From PWQG01 sp040882255 (lineage in GTDB: Bacteria > Pseudomonadota > Gammaproteobacteria > Pseudomonadales > Pseudohongiellaceae): a DNA stretch of 64,000 nucleotides. Of the stretch, positions 7,927-17,678 are shown piece after piece. Positions within the stretch are counted from its first letter, which is position 1, and every line of letters starts with the position of its first letter. Location of the stretch: NCBI GenBank assembly GCA_040882255.1, contig JBBEBP010000019.1:1-64000 (forward strand). The letters are read 5' to 3'. Made by a program: the position numbers and the translations under genes. Under the pieces are notes generated by a model. The model had not been told where the DNA came from. It saw nothing but the letters and a program-made list of their open reading frames with translations, and did not search any database.

Positions 7927-9129
7927 TCAGGCCAACTGCTCAAGCACCTGTTGCCGGCCAGCCCGTTCACCGACCAGCTTCTTGCAGGCCATGAAGACCT
8001 TCGCCTGGTTGACGCAATCGGCCGCGATCAACCGGTCATCACGGAAATACAGCAGGCTGAACCCTGCCTTGCCATGCGGGTCGGCCTCACCCAGCAGCAC
8101 GGTATCGTCGTGGCCTTCCGAAAGACCGGCCGACTGCAATTTGATGTCGAACTGATCCGACCAGAACCATGGTACCGCATTGTAGGCTTGCTGTTTATCA
8201 CAGATGGTAGCGGCTGCCACACGCGACTGGTCATTGGCGTTCTGCACCGACTCCAGCCGCACTGTGCGCCCGTACAGGGCACTGGTGTGAGAGGTACAAT
8301 CACCGGCCGCGACGATGGCCGGATCGCTGGTGCGGGCGTACTCGTCCACCCGGATGCCGTTGTCGATGCGCAGTCCGGCCTGTTCGGCCAGCCCGGTCTC
8401 CGGCACGATACCCACCCCGATGATCACCAGATCGGCGTCGAAGGTGCGGCCGTCGGCACAGCTGACTGACTCGGCGCGCTGCGCGCCGTTGATACTGACG
8501 ACCTCCATGCCACAGGCGACATGCACGCCGTGTGCTTCGTGCAGACCGGTGATGTATCGCGAGGTCTGCTCACCGGTCACCCGCTGCAGGACCCGCTCCT
8601 CGCGTTCCAGCACGGTAACGTCCAGGCCCAGCTTCGACAGGGCTGAGGCCGCTTCCAGTCCAATATAGCCACCGCCGATGATCACGGCGCGCCGGCTATC
8701 ACTGATTTCATCGCGTATCGCCTGGATATCGCGGATGGTACGCAGATAATGTACACCGCTCAGGCCGTCGCCCAGCGACAGCTTGATGACCCGCGAGCCG
8801 GTGCACAGGGCGAGGCGGTCCCACGCCAGGGTCTCGCCGCCGTCCAGGGTTACAGTCCCTGCCTCGCGGTCGATACCGGTGACAGGAAGGCCCAGCCGCA
8901 ACTCGACTTCACTGTTATCGTACATGGCCCGGGGACGGAGCAGGATGTCATCCAGCGACTTTTCGCCCGCCATCACTGCCTTGGACAGAGGTGGACGATG
9001 GTACGGCAATGCCTCTTCCGCGCCCGCCAGGACGATGCGTCCCGGCCAGCCCAGTTTGCGGGCCTGTACGGCCAGTTGCGAGCCGGCGTGGCTGGCGCCG
9101 ACGACAATCAGGGTCTGTGCTTCACTCAT
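7927..9129 (-). CDS. NAD(P)H:rubredoxin/ferredoxin reductase-type FAD oxidoreductase
   Basis: This 400-aa pyridine nucleotide-disulfide-fold flavoprotein passes electrons from NAD(P)H to a small redox partner. The FAD-binding N-terminus is VVGASHAGSQLA, the second dinucleotide-binding loop is AVIIGGGYIGLEAASAL, and the FAD-closing motif is AAGDCTSH. The C-terminal domain resembles ferredoxin reductases of oxygenase systems (WFWSDQFDIKLQ). No ferredoxin, rubredoxin or oxygenase gene is next to it, so its partner is unknown. It overlaps ung by 8 bp. Physiological role is open. Confidence 0.85.
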   Translation of the reverse strand: MSEAQTLIVVGASHAGSQLAVQARKLGWPGRIVLAGAEEALPYHRPPLSKAVMAGEKSLDDILLRPRAMYDNSEVELRLGLPVTGIDREAGTVTLDGGETLAWDRLALCTGSRVIKLSLGDGLSGVHYLRTIRDIQAIRDEISDSRRAVIIGGGYIGLEAASALSKLGLDVTVLEREERVLQRVTGEQTSRYITGLHEAHGVHVACGMEVVSINGAQRAESVSCADGRTFDADLVIIGVGIVPETGLAEQAGLRIDNGIRVDEYARTSDPAIVAAGDCTSHTSALYGRTVRLESVQNANDQSRVAAATICDKQQAYNAVPWFWSDQFDIKLQSAGLSEGHDDTVLLGEADPHGKAGFSLLYFRDDRLIAADCVNQAKVFMACKKLVGERAGRQQVLEQLA

Positions 9130-9835
9130 GCTGCTTCTGTCCCGTCTGCGGCGGTATACGCCAGTCTATCGGTGTCCGGCCATGCGTTTCCAGATAACGG
9201 TTAGCCGTGGAGAAATGCCGGTTGCCGAAAAAGCCCCGGCTGGCCGACAGCGGCGAAGGGTGCGGCGACTGCAGCACCAGATGGCGCCCCCGATCAATGA
9301 TCTGCCCCTTGCGCTGGGCGTGACTGCCCCACAGAAAGAACACCAGGCGCTCGCGTTGCTCATTGAGCAACATGATGATGCGGTCCGTGAACGTCTCCCA
9401 GCCCCGGCCCTGATGAGAAGCGGCCCGCCCGGCCTCCACGGTCAACACCGTGTTAAGCAACAGCACCCCCTGTTCAGCCCAGGACTGCAGGCAGCCGTTG
9501 GTACTCATGGGTACGCCGACGTCGCTTTCGATTTCCTTGTAGATGTTACGCAGCGAGGGCGGCAGGGCCACACCGGGTCGCACGGAAAAACACAGTCCGT
9601 GCGCCTGACCGGGACCGTGATAGGGATCCTGACCAATCACCACCACCTTGACCTGCTCGAACGGTGTGCTGTCCAGCGCATTGAAGATCAGCTCACCGGG
9701 CGGATAGAGGGTCTTGCCCTGCTGCTTCTCCTGCACCAGGAACTGGCGCAGGGACCGCATGTAGTCCTGCTCGAACTCGCCGGCCAACAGGGCCTTCCAC
9801 GACGACTCCAGTTGTATGCGGCCCATATCGCCCAT
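9122..9835 (-). CDS. ung: Uracil-DNA glycosylase, family 1
   Basis: This enzyme removes uracil from DNA as the first step of base excision repair. The water-activating motif is VVIGQDPYHGPGQAHGLCF, the uracil-binding region is LLLNTVLTVE, and the Leu-intercalation loop is SPHPSPLSASRGF. Length (237 aa) is typical. It starts just after the lysS stop, with its GGAG ribosome site inside the lysS tail, so it is probably read from the lysS transcript. Confidence 0.95.
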   Translation of the reverse strand: MGDMGRIQLESSWKALLAGEFEQDYMRSLRQFLVQEKQQGKTLYPPGELIFNALDSTPFEQVKVVVIGQDPYHGPGQAHGLCFSVRPGVALPPSLRNIYKEIESDVGVPMSTNGCLQSWAEQGVLLLNTVLTVEAGRAASHQGRGWETFTDRIIMLLNEQRERLVFFLWGSHAQRKGQIIDRGRHLVLQSPHPSPLSASRGFFGNRHFSTANRYLETHGRTPIDWRIPPQTGQKQHE

Positions 9836-9840
9836 GAAGT

Positions 9841-11343
9841 CTATCGCTCCGGCCTCATGTGCGGAAACAGCAGCACATCCTTGATGGACGGCGCATCAGT
9901 GAGCAGCATCACGAGTCGGTCTACGCCAATGCCTTCCCCCGCCGTGGGTGGAAGGCCGTATTCCAGGGCGGCAATGTAGTCGGCATCGTAGTGCATGGCT
10001 TCATCATCGCCGGCGTCTTTCTGCTCCACCTGCTCCTGAAAACGCGCAGCCTGGTCCTCGGCGTCGTTGAGCTCCGAGAAGCCGTTGGCCAGTTCACGGC
10101 CACCGATGATCAGCTCGAAACGGTCTGTGACCCCCGGATCGCCATCCTTGCGGCGGGCCAGTGGCGAGACCTCGGTGGGGTACTCCGTAATGAAAGTCGG
10201 CTGAATCAGGTGGTGCTCCACCGCCTCGTCAAACAGTTCCATCAGAATACGTCCGGCACCCCAGCCGTCTTCCAATTCCATACCGCGGGCCTCCAGCACC
10301 TCGGCCAGCGCCTGGCGGTCACCTATCATGGCCTCGCTGACATCATTGCAGTGCCTCAGTACGGCGTCACGCACGGGCAGCCGTTCGAAGGGCCGGCCGA
10401 AGTCGATCTCCTGACCCTGGTAGATGAACTGTTTTGTACCCAGCGTTTCGTTGGCGATAAAGCGGAACATGTCCTCGGTCATGTCCATCAGTTCATGGTA
10501 ATCCGCGTAGGCCTGGTAAAACTCGGCCATCGTGAATTCCGGATTGTGCCGCGTGGACAGCCCCTCGTTACGGAAGTTGCGGTTGATCTCGAAGACTTTC
10601 TCGAAACCGCCCACCACCAGACGCTTCAGGTACAGCTCCGGCGCCACACGCAGATACATCTGTTGATCCAGCGCATTGTGATGGGTCACGAAAGGCCTGG
10701 CGGTCGCCCCACCGGGGATCACCTGCATCATCGGGGTTTCCACTTCCATGAACCCCCTGTCGATGAAATAGGTACGCATGGCCTGCAGAATGCGCGAGCG
10801 CAGCATGAAGGTGCGCCGTGACTCCTCATTGGCAATGAGATCCACATAACGCTGGCGATAGCGCACCTCGGTATCGGTCAGTCCCTTGTGCTTGTCGGGC
10901 AACGGCCGCAGTGCCTTGGTGAGCAGCGTCAGCTCATTGATATTGACGGTCAGCTCACCCTTGCCGGTGCGGAACAGCACACCGCTGGCCCCGACGATGT
11001 CCCCCAGGTCCAGCTGTTTGATGGTGGCCAGTACCGCCGGATCGATTTGCTTGTGTGCAAAATACAACTGTATCGGACCCGTACTGTCCTGGATCACCAG
11101 GAACGGACCGCGCATACGGATGATGCGTCCGGCCACCTTCGCAGGCTTGTTCAGTGACGCCAGTTCCTCGCGGCTGTGCCCGTCGTGTGCCGACTCCAGG
11201 TCCGCTGCATAACTGTCGCGGCGAAAGTCATTGGGGAAGGCATTGCCACTCTCGCGCAAAGCCGCCAGTTTCTCGCGGCGCTGGGCAATCAGCCTGTTCT
11301 CGTCCTGAGCTGCTGCATCGGCAGCCGTATTGTTTTCTGTCAT
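9841..11343 (-). CDS. lysS: Lysyl-tRNA synthetase, class II
   Basis: This 500-aa class II synthetase charges tRNA-Lys. An N-terminal OB-fold anticodon-binding domain (about 60-180) precedes the catalytic core. Motif 2 is FRNEGLSTRHNPEFTMAEFY and motif 3 is GIGVDRLVML. It lies 22 bp downstream of prfB on the same strand, a common proteobacterial pairing, and is followed by ung. Confidence 0.96.
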   Translation of the reverse strand: MTENNTAADAAAQDENRLIAQRREKLAALRESGNAFPNDFRRDSYAADLESAHDGHSREELASLNKPAKVAGRIIRMRGPFLVIQDSTGPIQLYFAHKQIDPAVLATIKQLDLGDIVGASGVLFRTGKGELTVNINELTLLTKALRPLPDKHKGLTDTEVRYRQRYVDLIANEESRRTFMLRSRILQAMRTYFIDRGFMEVETPMMQVIPGGATARPFVTHHNALDQQMYLRVAPELYLKRLVVGGFEKVFEINRNFRNEGLSTRHNPEFTMAEFYQAYADYHELMDMTEDMFRFIANETLGTKQFIYQGQEIDFGRPFERLPVRDAVLRHCNDVSEAMIGDRQALAEVLEARGMELEDGWGAGRILMELFDEAVEHHLIQPTFITEYPTEVSPLARRKDGDPGVTDRFELIIGGRELANGFSELNDAEDQAARFQEQVEQKDAGDDEAMHYDADYIAALEYGLPPTAGEGIGVDRLVMLLTDAPSIKDVLLFPHMRPER

Positions 11344-11365
11344 GTCCGTTCCGTTACAGTGATGA

Positions 11366-12461
11366 TCACAGCCCTTTCTTCAAGCTGGCCTCGATGAACT
11401 TGTCCAGATCGCCGTCCAGCACGGCACTGGTATTGGTATTTTCCACGCCGGTGCGCAGATCCTTGATGCGGGACTGGTCCAGCACGTAGGAGCGAATCTG
11501 GCTACCCCAGCCGATATCGGCCTTCTCGGACTCGACGGCTTCAGCCTCTTCCCGGCGCTTGCGCTGCTCCAACTCATAGAGTTTGGCCTTGAGTTGCTGG
11601 ATAGCCTGGTCGCGGTTCTTGTGCTGGGACCGCTGGTTCTGGCACTGCACTACAATACCGGACGGTTCATGGGTCATCCGGATGGCAGAGTCCGTGGTGT
11701 TGACATGCTGACCACCAGCGCCGCTGGAGCGGTAGGTATCGACACGCACCTGCGACATATCCAGATCAATCTCGATATCGTCATCAATCTCGGGCGAGAC
11801 AAACACCGAAGCGAACGAGGTATGGCGACGGTTACCGGAGTCGAACGGCGACTTGCGCACCAGGCGATGCACCCCGGTTTCGGTGCGCAGCCAGCCGAAA
11901 GCGTATTCACCCTTGAAGAAAATCGTAGCGCTCTTGATGCCGGCCACATCTCCGCCGGAGGCTTCCATCAGATCGACCTCAAAGCCTTTCTCCTCACCCC
12001 AGCGCATGTACATGCGCAGCAACATTTCCGCCCAGTCCTGGGCCTCCGTGCCGCCGGAGCCGGCCTGGATATCCAGGAAGGCGTTGTTGGCATCCATGTC
12101 CCCGGAGAACATGCGCCGGAACTCCATCGCTGCGAGCTTCTTCTCCAACGCATCCAGGTCGGACTGTACTTCTGTCAGCAGCGCCGGATCGTTCTCTTCC
12201 TGAGCCAGTTCGATGATATCGCCCGCGTCGCGAAGACCTTCGTAGAGATCGTCGATGGTCGTGACCACGGCTTCCAGCCTGGCCCGCTCACGGCCCAGAT
12301 CCTGGGCATACTCGGGCTTCTCCCAGACGGCGGACTCGCCGAGCTCCATTTCGACTTCGGTCAGTCTGTCTTTCTTTTCAGCGTAGTCAAAGATACCCCC
12401 TGAGGGTATCTGTGCGCTCGGTGAAATCCTTGATCTTCTGCAATATCGGGCTGATTTCCAT
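11366..12461 (-). CDS. prfB: Peptide chain release factor 2 (programmed +1 frameshift)
   Basis: RF2 releases the finished peptide at UGA and UAA. The GGQ catalytic motif is in SSGAGGQHVNTTDSAI; the stop-recognition tripeptide region is RSPFDSGNRRHTS. Translation starts at the ATG ending at 12461 (MEISPILQKIKDF), runs 24 codons to an in-frame TGA at 12389-12387, then shifts +1 into the long frame (DYAEKKDRLTEVEMEL). The shift gives autoregulation by RF2 level. The long-frame ORF alone would give a wrong N-terminus. lysS follows at 22 bp. Confidence 0.95.
12387..12401 (-). promoter_or_regulatory. prfB +1 frameshift signal
   Basis: On the reverse strand the sequence is AGGGGGTATCTTTGAC: an internal Shine-Dalgarno (AGGGGG), three bases, the slippery CTT codon, then TGA followed by C, the weak termination context. 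It is identical in layout to the classical E. coli site, where low RF2 lets the ribosome slip forward one base. Confidence 0.95.
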
Positions 12462-12581
12462 GTTTCGCGATCCTGATGGTCGGGTGGTGACAAAGGCGGT
12501 CATTCTACCGTACTGACGTGGTTTTTTCGATGTCCTGCTGTGGATCGGGGTGATTGTCCGGGGGTCATTACTTCGTCGCAC

Positions 12582-12699
12582 GAGCCTCGGAGGGGGAAGG
12601 CCCGATCAGAAGACGCCCGTGGATACATCCCTGTAGGGCTCGGCGTGCGCCATCCATGGCGCCCGACGCTTCTGATCGGGCCTTCCCCCTCCGAGGCTC
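12582..12699. repeat. Long hairpin element A: 31-bp perfect arms, 56-nt core
   Basis: Arms 12582-12612 and 12669-12699 are perfectly complementary. They enclose a 56-nt core (12613-12668) containing GGGCTCGGCG and the small palindrome GCGCCATCCATGGCGC. Core A matches the reverse complement of the element B core at 46 of 56 positions, while the arms of A and B are unrelated. No coding frame is convincing. Intergenic between divergent prfB and mnmC. Confidence 0.9.
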
Positions 12700-12756
12700 T
12701 CTGTATCAAGTGCACCCGGATGTTCGCCTGTGACAGTGGCGGCAATCACGTACAGA

Positions 12757-12878
12757 GAGTTCTCCGGGCGGGGCACGACCCCACAGGAGCGTCGCCCGCC
12801 ATGGACGGCGGGCGCCGAGCCCTCCACGGACGGATTCACGGGCGTCTCCTGTGGGGTCGTGCCCCGCCCGGAGAACTC
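12757..12878. repeat. Long hairpin element B: 33-bp perfect arms, 56-nt core, inverted relative to A
   Basis: Arms 12757-12789 and 12846-12878 are perfectly complementary over 33 bp, enclosing a 56-nt core (12790-12845). The core is the same family as element A but inverted. Where A has a GCGCC/GGCGC stem, B has CCCGCC/GGCGGG, so base changes on one side are matched on the other. The element sits 62 bp before mnmC and may lie in or near its promoter region. Confidence 0.9.
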
Positions 12879-12940
12879 GCGCTACGAAGTACCAACCTAC
12901 TGCTCCGTGCAAGACACATCTGCATGGTAGAATCCATCGC

Positions 12941-14965
12941 ATGAAACAGGCCACGCCCCCACAACGGATCGAACCACTGGAGAACGCCCGGATAGAGTGG
13001 GAGGACGGCGCACCGTGGTCCAAAGAGTACCAGGACATTTACTTCTCCCGCGCCGGAGGCCTCGACGAAACCCGTCATGTGTTCATCCACGGTAATGATC
13101 TGAGCAGCCGCTGGCGACAGCAGGACCGTCCCGGTCGGGTGTTTGTGATCGGCGAGCTGGGCTTCGGGACGGGATTGAATTTCCTGACCACCTGGCAGCA
13201 CTGGCGCGAGACCGGGTGCCGGCATCTGCGCCTGCATTTCATCAGTTGCGAGAAACACCCGCTGACGCGCGAAGCGCTGCAGCAGGCACTGGCACAGTGG
13301 CCGGCACTGGGGGAATACAGCGAGCAGCTGCTGACACAGTATCCGGACCACACGCCGGGTTATCACCGGCTGCTACTGGGCAATGAGCACGATGGCGAGG
13401 TGACGCTGGACCTGTATTACGGTGATGCGCTGGACACCCTGGAGCAACAGAGCAATCCACAGGTGCGGATCGATGCCTGGTTTCTGGATGGCTTCACGCC
13501 AAAGCACAACCCCGGTCTGTGGACGGATGCATTGCTGGAAATCGTGGCGCGACTCAGCGCTCCGGGCACTACATTAAGCAGTTACAGCGTGACCGGCCGG
13601 GTGGTGCGCGCGCTGAAGGCGCTGGGCTTCGAGGTGGAGAAACGCAAGGGCTTCGCGCACAAACGGCACATGCTTCATGCGTGCCTCCCGCACGGAAGAA
13701 CAGACAGCGGGACCGATGAGCACAATCCGGCACGAACGGAGGGGCGTGAAGCGCTGGTCATCGGCGCCGGCCTGGCCGGCAGTACGGTAGCCTGGAGCCT
13801 GGCGCGGCGCGGCTATCGGGTTACGGTGCTGGAGTCGCGGGGCGAGACGGCGCAAGGGGCATCGGGTAACCCACAGGCAGTGCTGCAGTGCCGCCTGAAC
13901 CGACAACCCGACGCGCTCTGGCAACTCAACCTGCTGGCGTTTCTGCATGCCTCAAGATTCTACTCAGTGCTACAGGCACAGGGACATGACTTCGATTGGC
14001 GTCCCTGCGGTGTGTTGACCCTGGACGGCGCCTACGAAAACACGCGCAAGGCACCCGGTGCGGACACCTACTGCCACTATCCACCACAGGTGCTGCGCCG
14101 GGTCACGCGGGGGGAAGCTTCGGATATTTGTGGGTTACCTGTCACTGATGACGGACTGTTCCTGCCGGAAGGCGGATGGCTGAACCCGGTGCGGCTCTGT
14201 CACGCACTGCTGTCCCGTCCGGGTATCACCGTGGAAACCGGAGAGCGGGTTACAGCGCTGCACCGGGACGAAGAAACGGATATCTGGTGCGTAAGCACCG
14301 ATGCAGAAGGTGGGCAGCGGGAATGGCATGCGCCGGTGGTGGTGCTGGCCTGCAGTCATGCGGTGCGAGAATTGGATCAGACCGCCGATCTACCGGTATT
14401 GCCGCTACGGGGCCAGATCAGCCAACTGCCGGACAATGCCAGCAGCCGCGAGCTTCGCACCGTGATCTGTGGAAAAAGCTACCTGGCTCCTGCATCAGGA
14501 GAAAACCGGCACTGCCTGGGAGCCAGCTATCGCAAGAACAGCACCGACACATCACTGTCAGAGGAAGAGCATCGGGAAGTGCTCTCCGGAGTCACCCCGT
14601 TCCTGCCCACCCTCCGGAAAACAGAGGAGGCACGACCAGCCCGGGCCTCGGTGCGCGGCAGTTCAGCGGATTTTGTTCCGCTGGCCGGCCAGGTTCCGGA
14701 TCCGGGTGCCTGGCGCAGTATCTACGGCGGCGCACAACATCCGGGCCGGAAAAGCCAGCCTCTGCATTCGCACTACCTGCCGGGTCTTTATGTCAGCGCC
14801 GGGCATGGTTCGCACGGCATGGCCGGCTGCCCCCTCTCGGCCGAACATATCGCCGCACTGGTCAGCGGCGAACCATCCCCACTGCCCACACAGTGCGCAC
14901 AGCTGATCGATCCCTGGCGCTTCATGGCCCGCCGGGCGCGCCGCCAGGCAGCTCGCTACCCCTGA
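12941..14965 (+). CDS. mnmC: Bifunctional tRNA 5-methylaminomethyl-2-thiouridine synthase MnmC
   Basis: MnmC completes mnm5s2U at the wobble base of tRNA. The N-terminal methyltransferase domain (about 1-240) contains the SAM loop IGELGFGTGLNFL and the segment DAWFLDGFTPKHNP. The C-terminal FAD oxidase (about 260-675) has the dinucleotide fold ALVIGAGLAGSTVAWSLARR and the late FAD motif YVSAGHGSHGMAGCPLSAE. The length (675 aa) fits the fused proteobacterial enzyme. The ATG with MKQATPPQRIEPLENARIEW matches the family start; upstream codons read into hairpin element B. It ends 10 bp inside the convergent apeB. Confidence 0.94.
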   Translation: MKQATPPQRIEPLENARIEWEDGAPWSKEYQDIYFSRAGGLDETRHVFIHGNDLSSRWRQQDRPGRVFVIGELGFGTGLNFLTTWQHWRETGCRHLRLHFISCEKHPLTREALQQALAQWPALGEYSEQLLTQYPDHTPGYHRLLLGNEHDGEVTLDLYYGDALDTLEQQSNPQVRIDAWFLDGFTPKHNPGLWTDALLEIVARLSAPGTTLSSYSVTGRVVRALKALGFEVEKRKGFAHKRHMLHACLPHGRTDSGTDEHNPARTEGREALVIGAGLAGSTVAWSLARRGYRVTVLESRGETAQGASGNPQAVLQCRLNRQPDALWQLNLLAFLHASRFYSVLQAQGHDFDWRPCGVLTLDGAYENTRKAPGADTYCHYPPQVLRRVTRGEASDICGLPVTDDGLFLPEGGWLNPVRLCHALLSRPGITVETGERVTALHRDEETDIWCVSTDAEGGQREWHAPVVVLACSHAVRELDQTADLPVLPLRGQISQLPDNASSRELRTVICGKSYLAPASGENRHCLGASYRKNSTDTSLSEEEHREVLSGVTPFLPTLRKTEEARPARASVRGSSADFVPLAGQVPDPGAWRSIYGGAQHPGRKSQPLHSHYLPGLYVSAGHGSHGMAGCPLSAEHIAALVSGEPSPLPTQCAQLIDPWRFMARRARRQAARYP

Positions 14966-16287
14966 CCCGAAAAGAAAGGCAACAGGGCACGATACAGATA
15001 CCCGGCGTCCTCGCTGCCGGCCAGCTCGCGGATGGAATGCATGGCAAAGGTTGGCACGCCTACATCCACCGTATCCACGCCGATACCACTGGCCGTGATC
15101 GGACCGATGGTGCTTCCGCAGGCCATGTCGCTGCGCATCACAAAGGACTGCACTGGTACGCCGGCCTGCTCACACACTGCCATGAAGCGCGCGGTGGAAT
15201 GACTGTTGCTCGCGTAGCGCTGGTTGGCGTTGATCTTGATCACCGGGCCGTGATTGAGCAACGGTCCGTGATTGCCATCATGGCGATCGGCAAAGTTGGG
15301 ATGGATGGCATGGGCATTGTCCACGGATAGGAACAGCGAACGGCGGATGATCCGCTCGATCCGTTCCCGGTGCGCGCCCCGAGTTTCACCACTCTCGACA
15401 ATACGCCCCAGCACCGACTCCAGGAACGGTCCCTGGGCGCCGCAGGCCGAGGCACTGCCCACCTCTTCGTGATCATTGCAGACCACCAGTGAGAAGTGAC
15501 CCGGTTCTGCTTCGATCAGCGCCTCCATGGCGACGTGACAGCTGAGCAGATTATCCAGGCGCGCGGCGCTGATGAACTCCTCGTGCAGGCCGGTCAGCGC
15601 AGGAGCCTGGGTATCGTAGAGCGACAGTTCATGGGCCAGCACTCGCTCGGCGCTGTCATGCTCCGCCTGGCCATGCAATTGCTGCAGCAACCATTGCTCC
15701 AGACTGAATTCGCTGCCGGAAGTGGTCTGCAGACACAGCAGCGGCGGCAGATCCTTCTGCGCATTGATGCTGCGGTTCTGGTTCGCCTCGCGGTCCAGGT
15801 GGATGGCCAGGCTGGGGATCACAGCCACGGGACGGCCCGAATCGATCAGTCCCGAGCGCACGTCACCGGCGGCATTCCGGTAGTCGACGCGTCCGGCGAT
15901 GGCCAGATCGCGATCGAACCAGGGCGCCAGCAGCGCGCCACCGTAGACTTCGACACCCAGCTGTACCGTGCCAGTGCGCTTCATGACGGGCTGCGGCTTG
16001 ATCTTCAGACAGGGACTGTCCGTGTGTGCGCCCGCCATGGAGAAACCGCTATCGGCCACATCGTCCTCACCCAGGGTGAAGGCGATGATGGACGACTCAT
16101 TGCGGCACACGTAATAGCGCCCGCCCGGACGCAGCTCCCAGGCCTCACCCTCGTCCAGCGCCATGAACCCGGCCTGTTCCAGCCGCGTGGACATCGTGCG
16201 CACGGCGTGGAACGGCGTGGGTGATATCCGGATGAAATCCAGCAATCCACGCCGCAACACGGCATTGTCATCACTTGTCTGGCTCAC
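14956..16287 (-). CDS. apeB: M18 family aminopeptidase (ApeB-like)
   Basis: This 443-aa cytoplasmic zinc aminopeptidase of family M18 removes N-terminal residues, usually acidic ones in this family. Metal-binding motifs are visible in order: AGAHTDSPCLKIKP, VCNDHEEVGSASACG and RSDMACGSTIGP. The N-terminus ISPTPFHAVRTM is typical of the family. It lies 2 bp from the end-to-start junction with the FKBP gene on the same strand, so the two may be co-transcribed. Confidence 0.92.
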   Translation of the reverse strand: MSQTSDDNAVLRRGLLDFIRISPTPFHAVRTMSTRLEQAGFMALDEGEAWELRPGGRYYVCRNESSIIAFTLGEDDVADSGFSMAGAHTDSPCLKIKPQPVMKRTGTVQLGVEVYGGALLAPWFDRDLAIAGRVDYRNAAGDVRSGLIDSGRPVAVIPSLAIHLDREANQNRSINAQKDLPPLLCLQTTSGSEFSLEQWLLQQLHGQAEHDSAERVLAHELSLYDTQAPALTGLHEEFISAARLDNLLSCHVAMEALIEAEPGHFSLVVCNDHEEVGSASACGAQGPFLESVLGRIVESGETRGAHRERIERIIRRSLFLSVDNAHAIHPNFADRHDGNHGPLLNHGPVIKINANQRYASNSHSTARFMAVCEQAGVPVQSFVMRSDMACGSTIGPITASGIGVDTVDVGVPTFAMHSIRELAGSEDAGYLYRALLPFFSGQG

Positions 16288-16289
16288 GA

Positions 16290-17003
16290 TCAGGGATTCA
16301 CCTCGATCAGCTCCACGTCAAAGATCAGCGTGGAGAACGGAGGAATCGGCCCGGTGCCGCCTTCACCATAGCCCAGCGAGGCGGGAATAAACAGACGATA
16401 GCGATCACCAGTGTTCATCAGTTGCAGACCCTCGGTCCAGCCGGGAATCACCTGGTCCAGGCGGAACTCGGCGGGCTGGCCGCGCGCGATCGAGCTGTCG
16501 AACACCTCGCCATCGATGAAACGACCTTCATAGTGGGCCACCACCGTGTCGGTCGCCGCCGGAGACATCGAACCGTCCCCTTCTTCCAGCACCATATACT
16601 GCAGGCCCGAATCGGTGGTCATGACCTCATCACGTTCGGCATTCTCGGCCAGGAAAGCCTCGGCCTCGGCACGTGCCGATTCCGATTCCGCCTGCTGGGC
16701 CGCCGTCAACTGCTCCTGGAATGCCGTCAGTGCCTGCATCATCTGATCCTGGCTGAGCTGGACATCATCGCTCAAGGCGTCCTCCAGACCCTGCATGAAA
16801 GCAGTCACATTGATGCCGCTGGTCAGACCCTGGTCAGTCAGGTTCTGAGCGATGTTGACACCGATGCTGTAACCGATACGGTCGGCTTCATTCTCCAGGT
16901 CAATATCCTGGGCAAGAGCGGATGTACTGGCGAAAGTGGCGGCCAGACCGAAAACGCCGGCTGCGGCGACCGTCCGCATGAACGGGTTGGTACTGAATTG
17001 CAT
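16290..17003 (-). CDS. FKBP-type peptidyl-prolyl cis-trans isomerase, Mip/FkpA-like
   Basis: This is a periplasmic folding helper. A signal peptide (VFGLAATFASTSALAQ) precedes a helical dimerisation region (about 35-125, YSIGVNIAQNL) and the FKBP domain (about 130-237). FKBP residues include VVAHYEGRFIDGEVFDSS, VIPGWTEGLQLM and ASLGYGEGG. The long Glu/Ala helix QAESESARAEAEAFLAE is typical of Mip/FkpA linkers. It ends next to apeB. Confidence 0.92.
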   Translation of the reverse strand: MQFSTNPFMRTVAAAGVFGLAATFASTSALAQDIDLENEADRIGYSIGVNIAQNLTDQGLTSGINVTAFMQGLEDALSDDVQLSQDQMMQALTAFQEQLTAAQQAESESARAEAEAFLAENAERDEVMTTDSGLQYMVLEEGDGSMSPAATDTVVAHYEGRFIDGEVFDSSIARGQPAEFRLDQVIPGWTEGLQLMNTGDRYRLFIPASLGYGEGGTGPIPPFSTLIFDVELIEVNP

Positions 17004-17168
17004 ACTGATTTCCTGTCATTCGTGATTGATGCCCGCATACTAACGGCAGCGGCGGGTGATTTCCAGTGGCGGGAGCAGCTCCGTTACCGAGCGTTGCCTT
17101 TGCCGCCGCCATGACGGCGGGTTATGCTGTCGGCTGATGGAACCCGCCGGCATGATGGATACCGCACC

Positions 17169-17678
17169 ATGAACCCATTCCTTACCCCCGCTCTGCTACT
17201 GACAGCCTTGCTGCTCGGCGCCTGCAACCGCCTGTACAGCATCAGCGTCAACGAACAGGTGCTGTATGATCCGAGACCGGGCAATCCCGTGATCCGTTTC
17301 GATGACCCGGGCCTGCAGAGCTGTGTGAATCTGGCCCTGCGCCAGGACCCGTCCGTGGCCCCGGAAAACATCACCATATTGTCCTGCGCTGGTCTGGAAA
17401 TCGAGTCACTGGAAGGGCTCAGCACCCTGCGTGGGCTGGAATACGTGGATGTGGGAGACAATGAGCTCGAGCACCTGGATGCCCTGGGCCGTCTCCCCCG
17501 CCTGGTTTCGGTCCGTGCTGCCGATAACCCGCTGACGGATGTCTCCGCCCTGCTACGGGCCGGTTCACTGACCACGGTCGTGCTGACCGGAAACCGCAAC
17601 ATTCCCTGTAGCCAGCTCGACGCACTGGAGGAGCAGCTGGGAAATGATTTGCAACGACCGGCTCAATGCGTAGATTGA
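17169..17678 (+). CDS. Small leucine-rich-repeat lipoprotein
   Basis: The protein has a lipoprotein signal (LLTALLLGAC, lipid Cys in the box) and a short mature domain with two or three leucine-rich repeats: IESLEGLSTLRGLEYVDVGDN, then the LEHLDALGRLPRLVSV stretch. It would be anchored in the inner or outer membrane facing the periplasm; such proteins are usually binding or structural. The start at MNPFLTPALL gives a clean signal peptide. Its stop overlaps the convergent miaE by 16 bp. No pathway is evident. Confidence 0.75.
   Translation: MNPFLTPALLLTALLLGACNRLYSISVNEQVLYDPRPGNPVIRFDDPGLQSCVNLALRQDPSVAPENITILSCAGLEIESLEGLSTLRGLEYVDVGDNELEHLDALGRLPRLVSVRAADNPLTDVSALLRAGSLTTVVLTGNRNIPCSQLDALEEQLGNDLQRPAQCVD

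Noticed and set aside
14176..15330. 384-codon forward frame inside mnmC and opposite apeB
   Set aside because: It crosses two well-supported genes and has no domain; it is a product of high GC.
15496..16224. Long forward frame opposite apeB
   Set aside because: Antisense shadow of an M18 aminopeptidase with all its zinc motifs.
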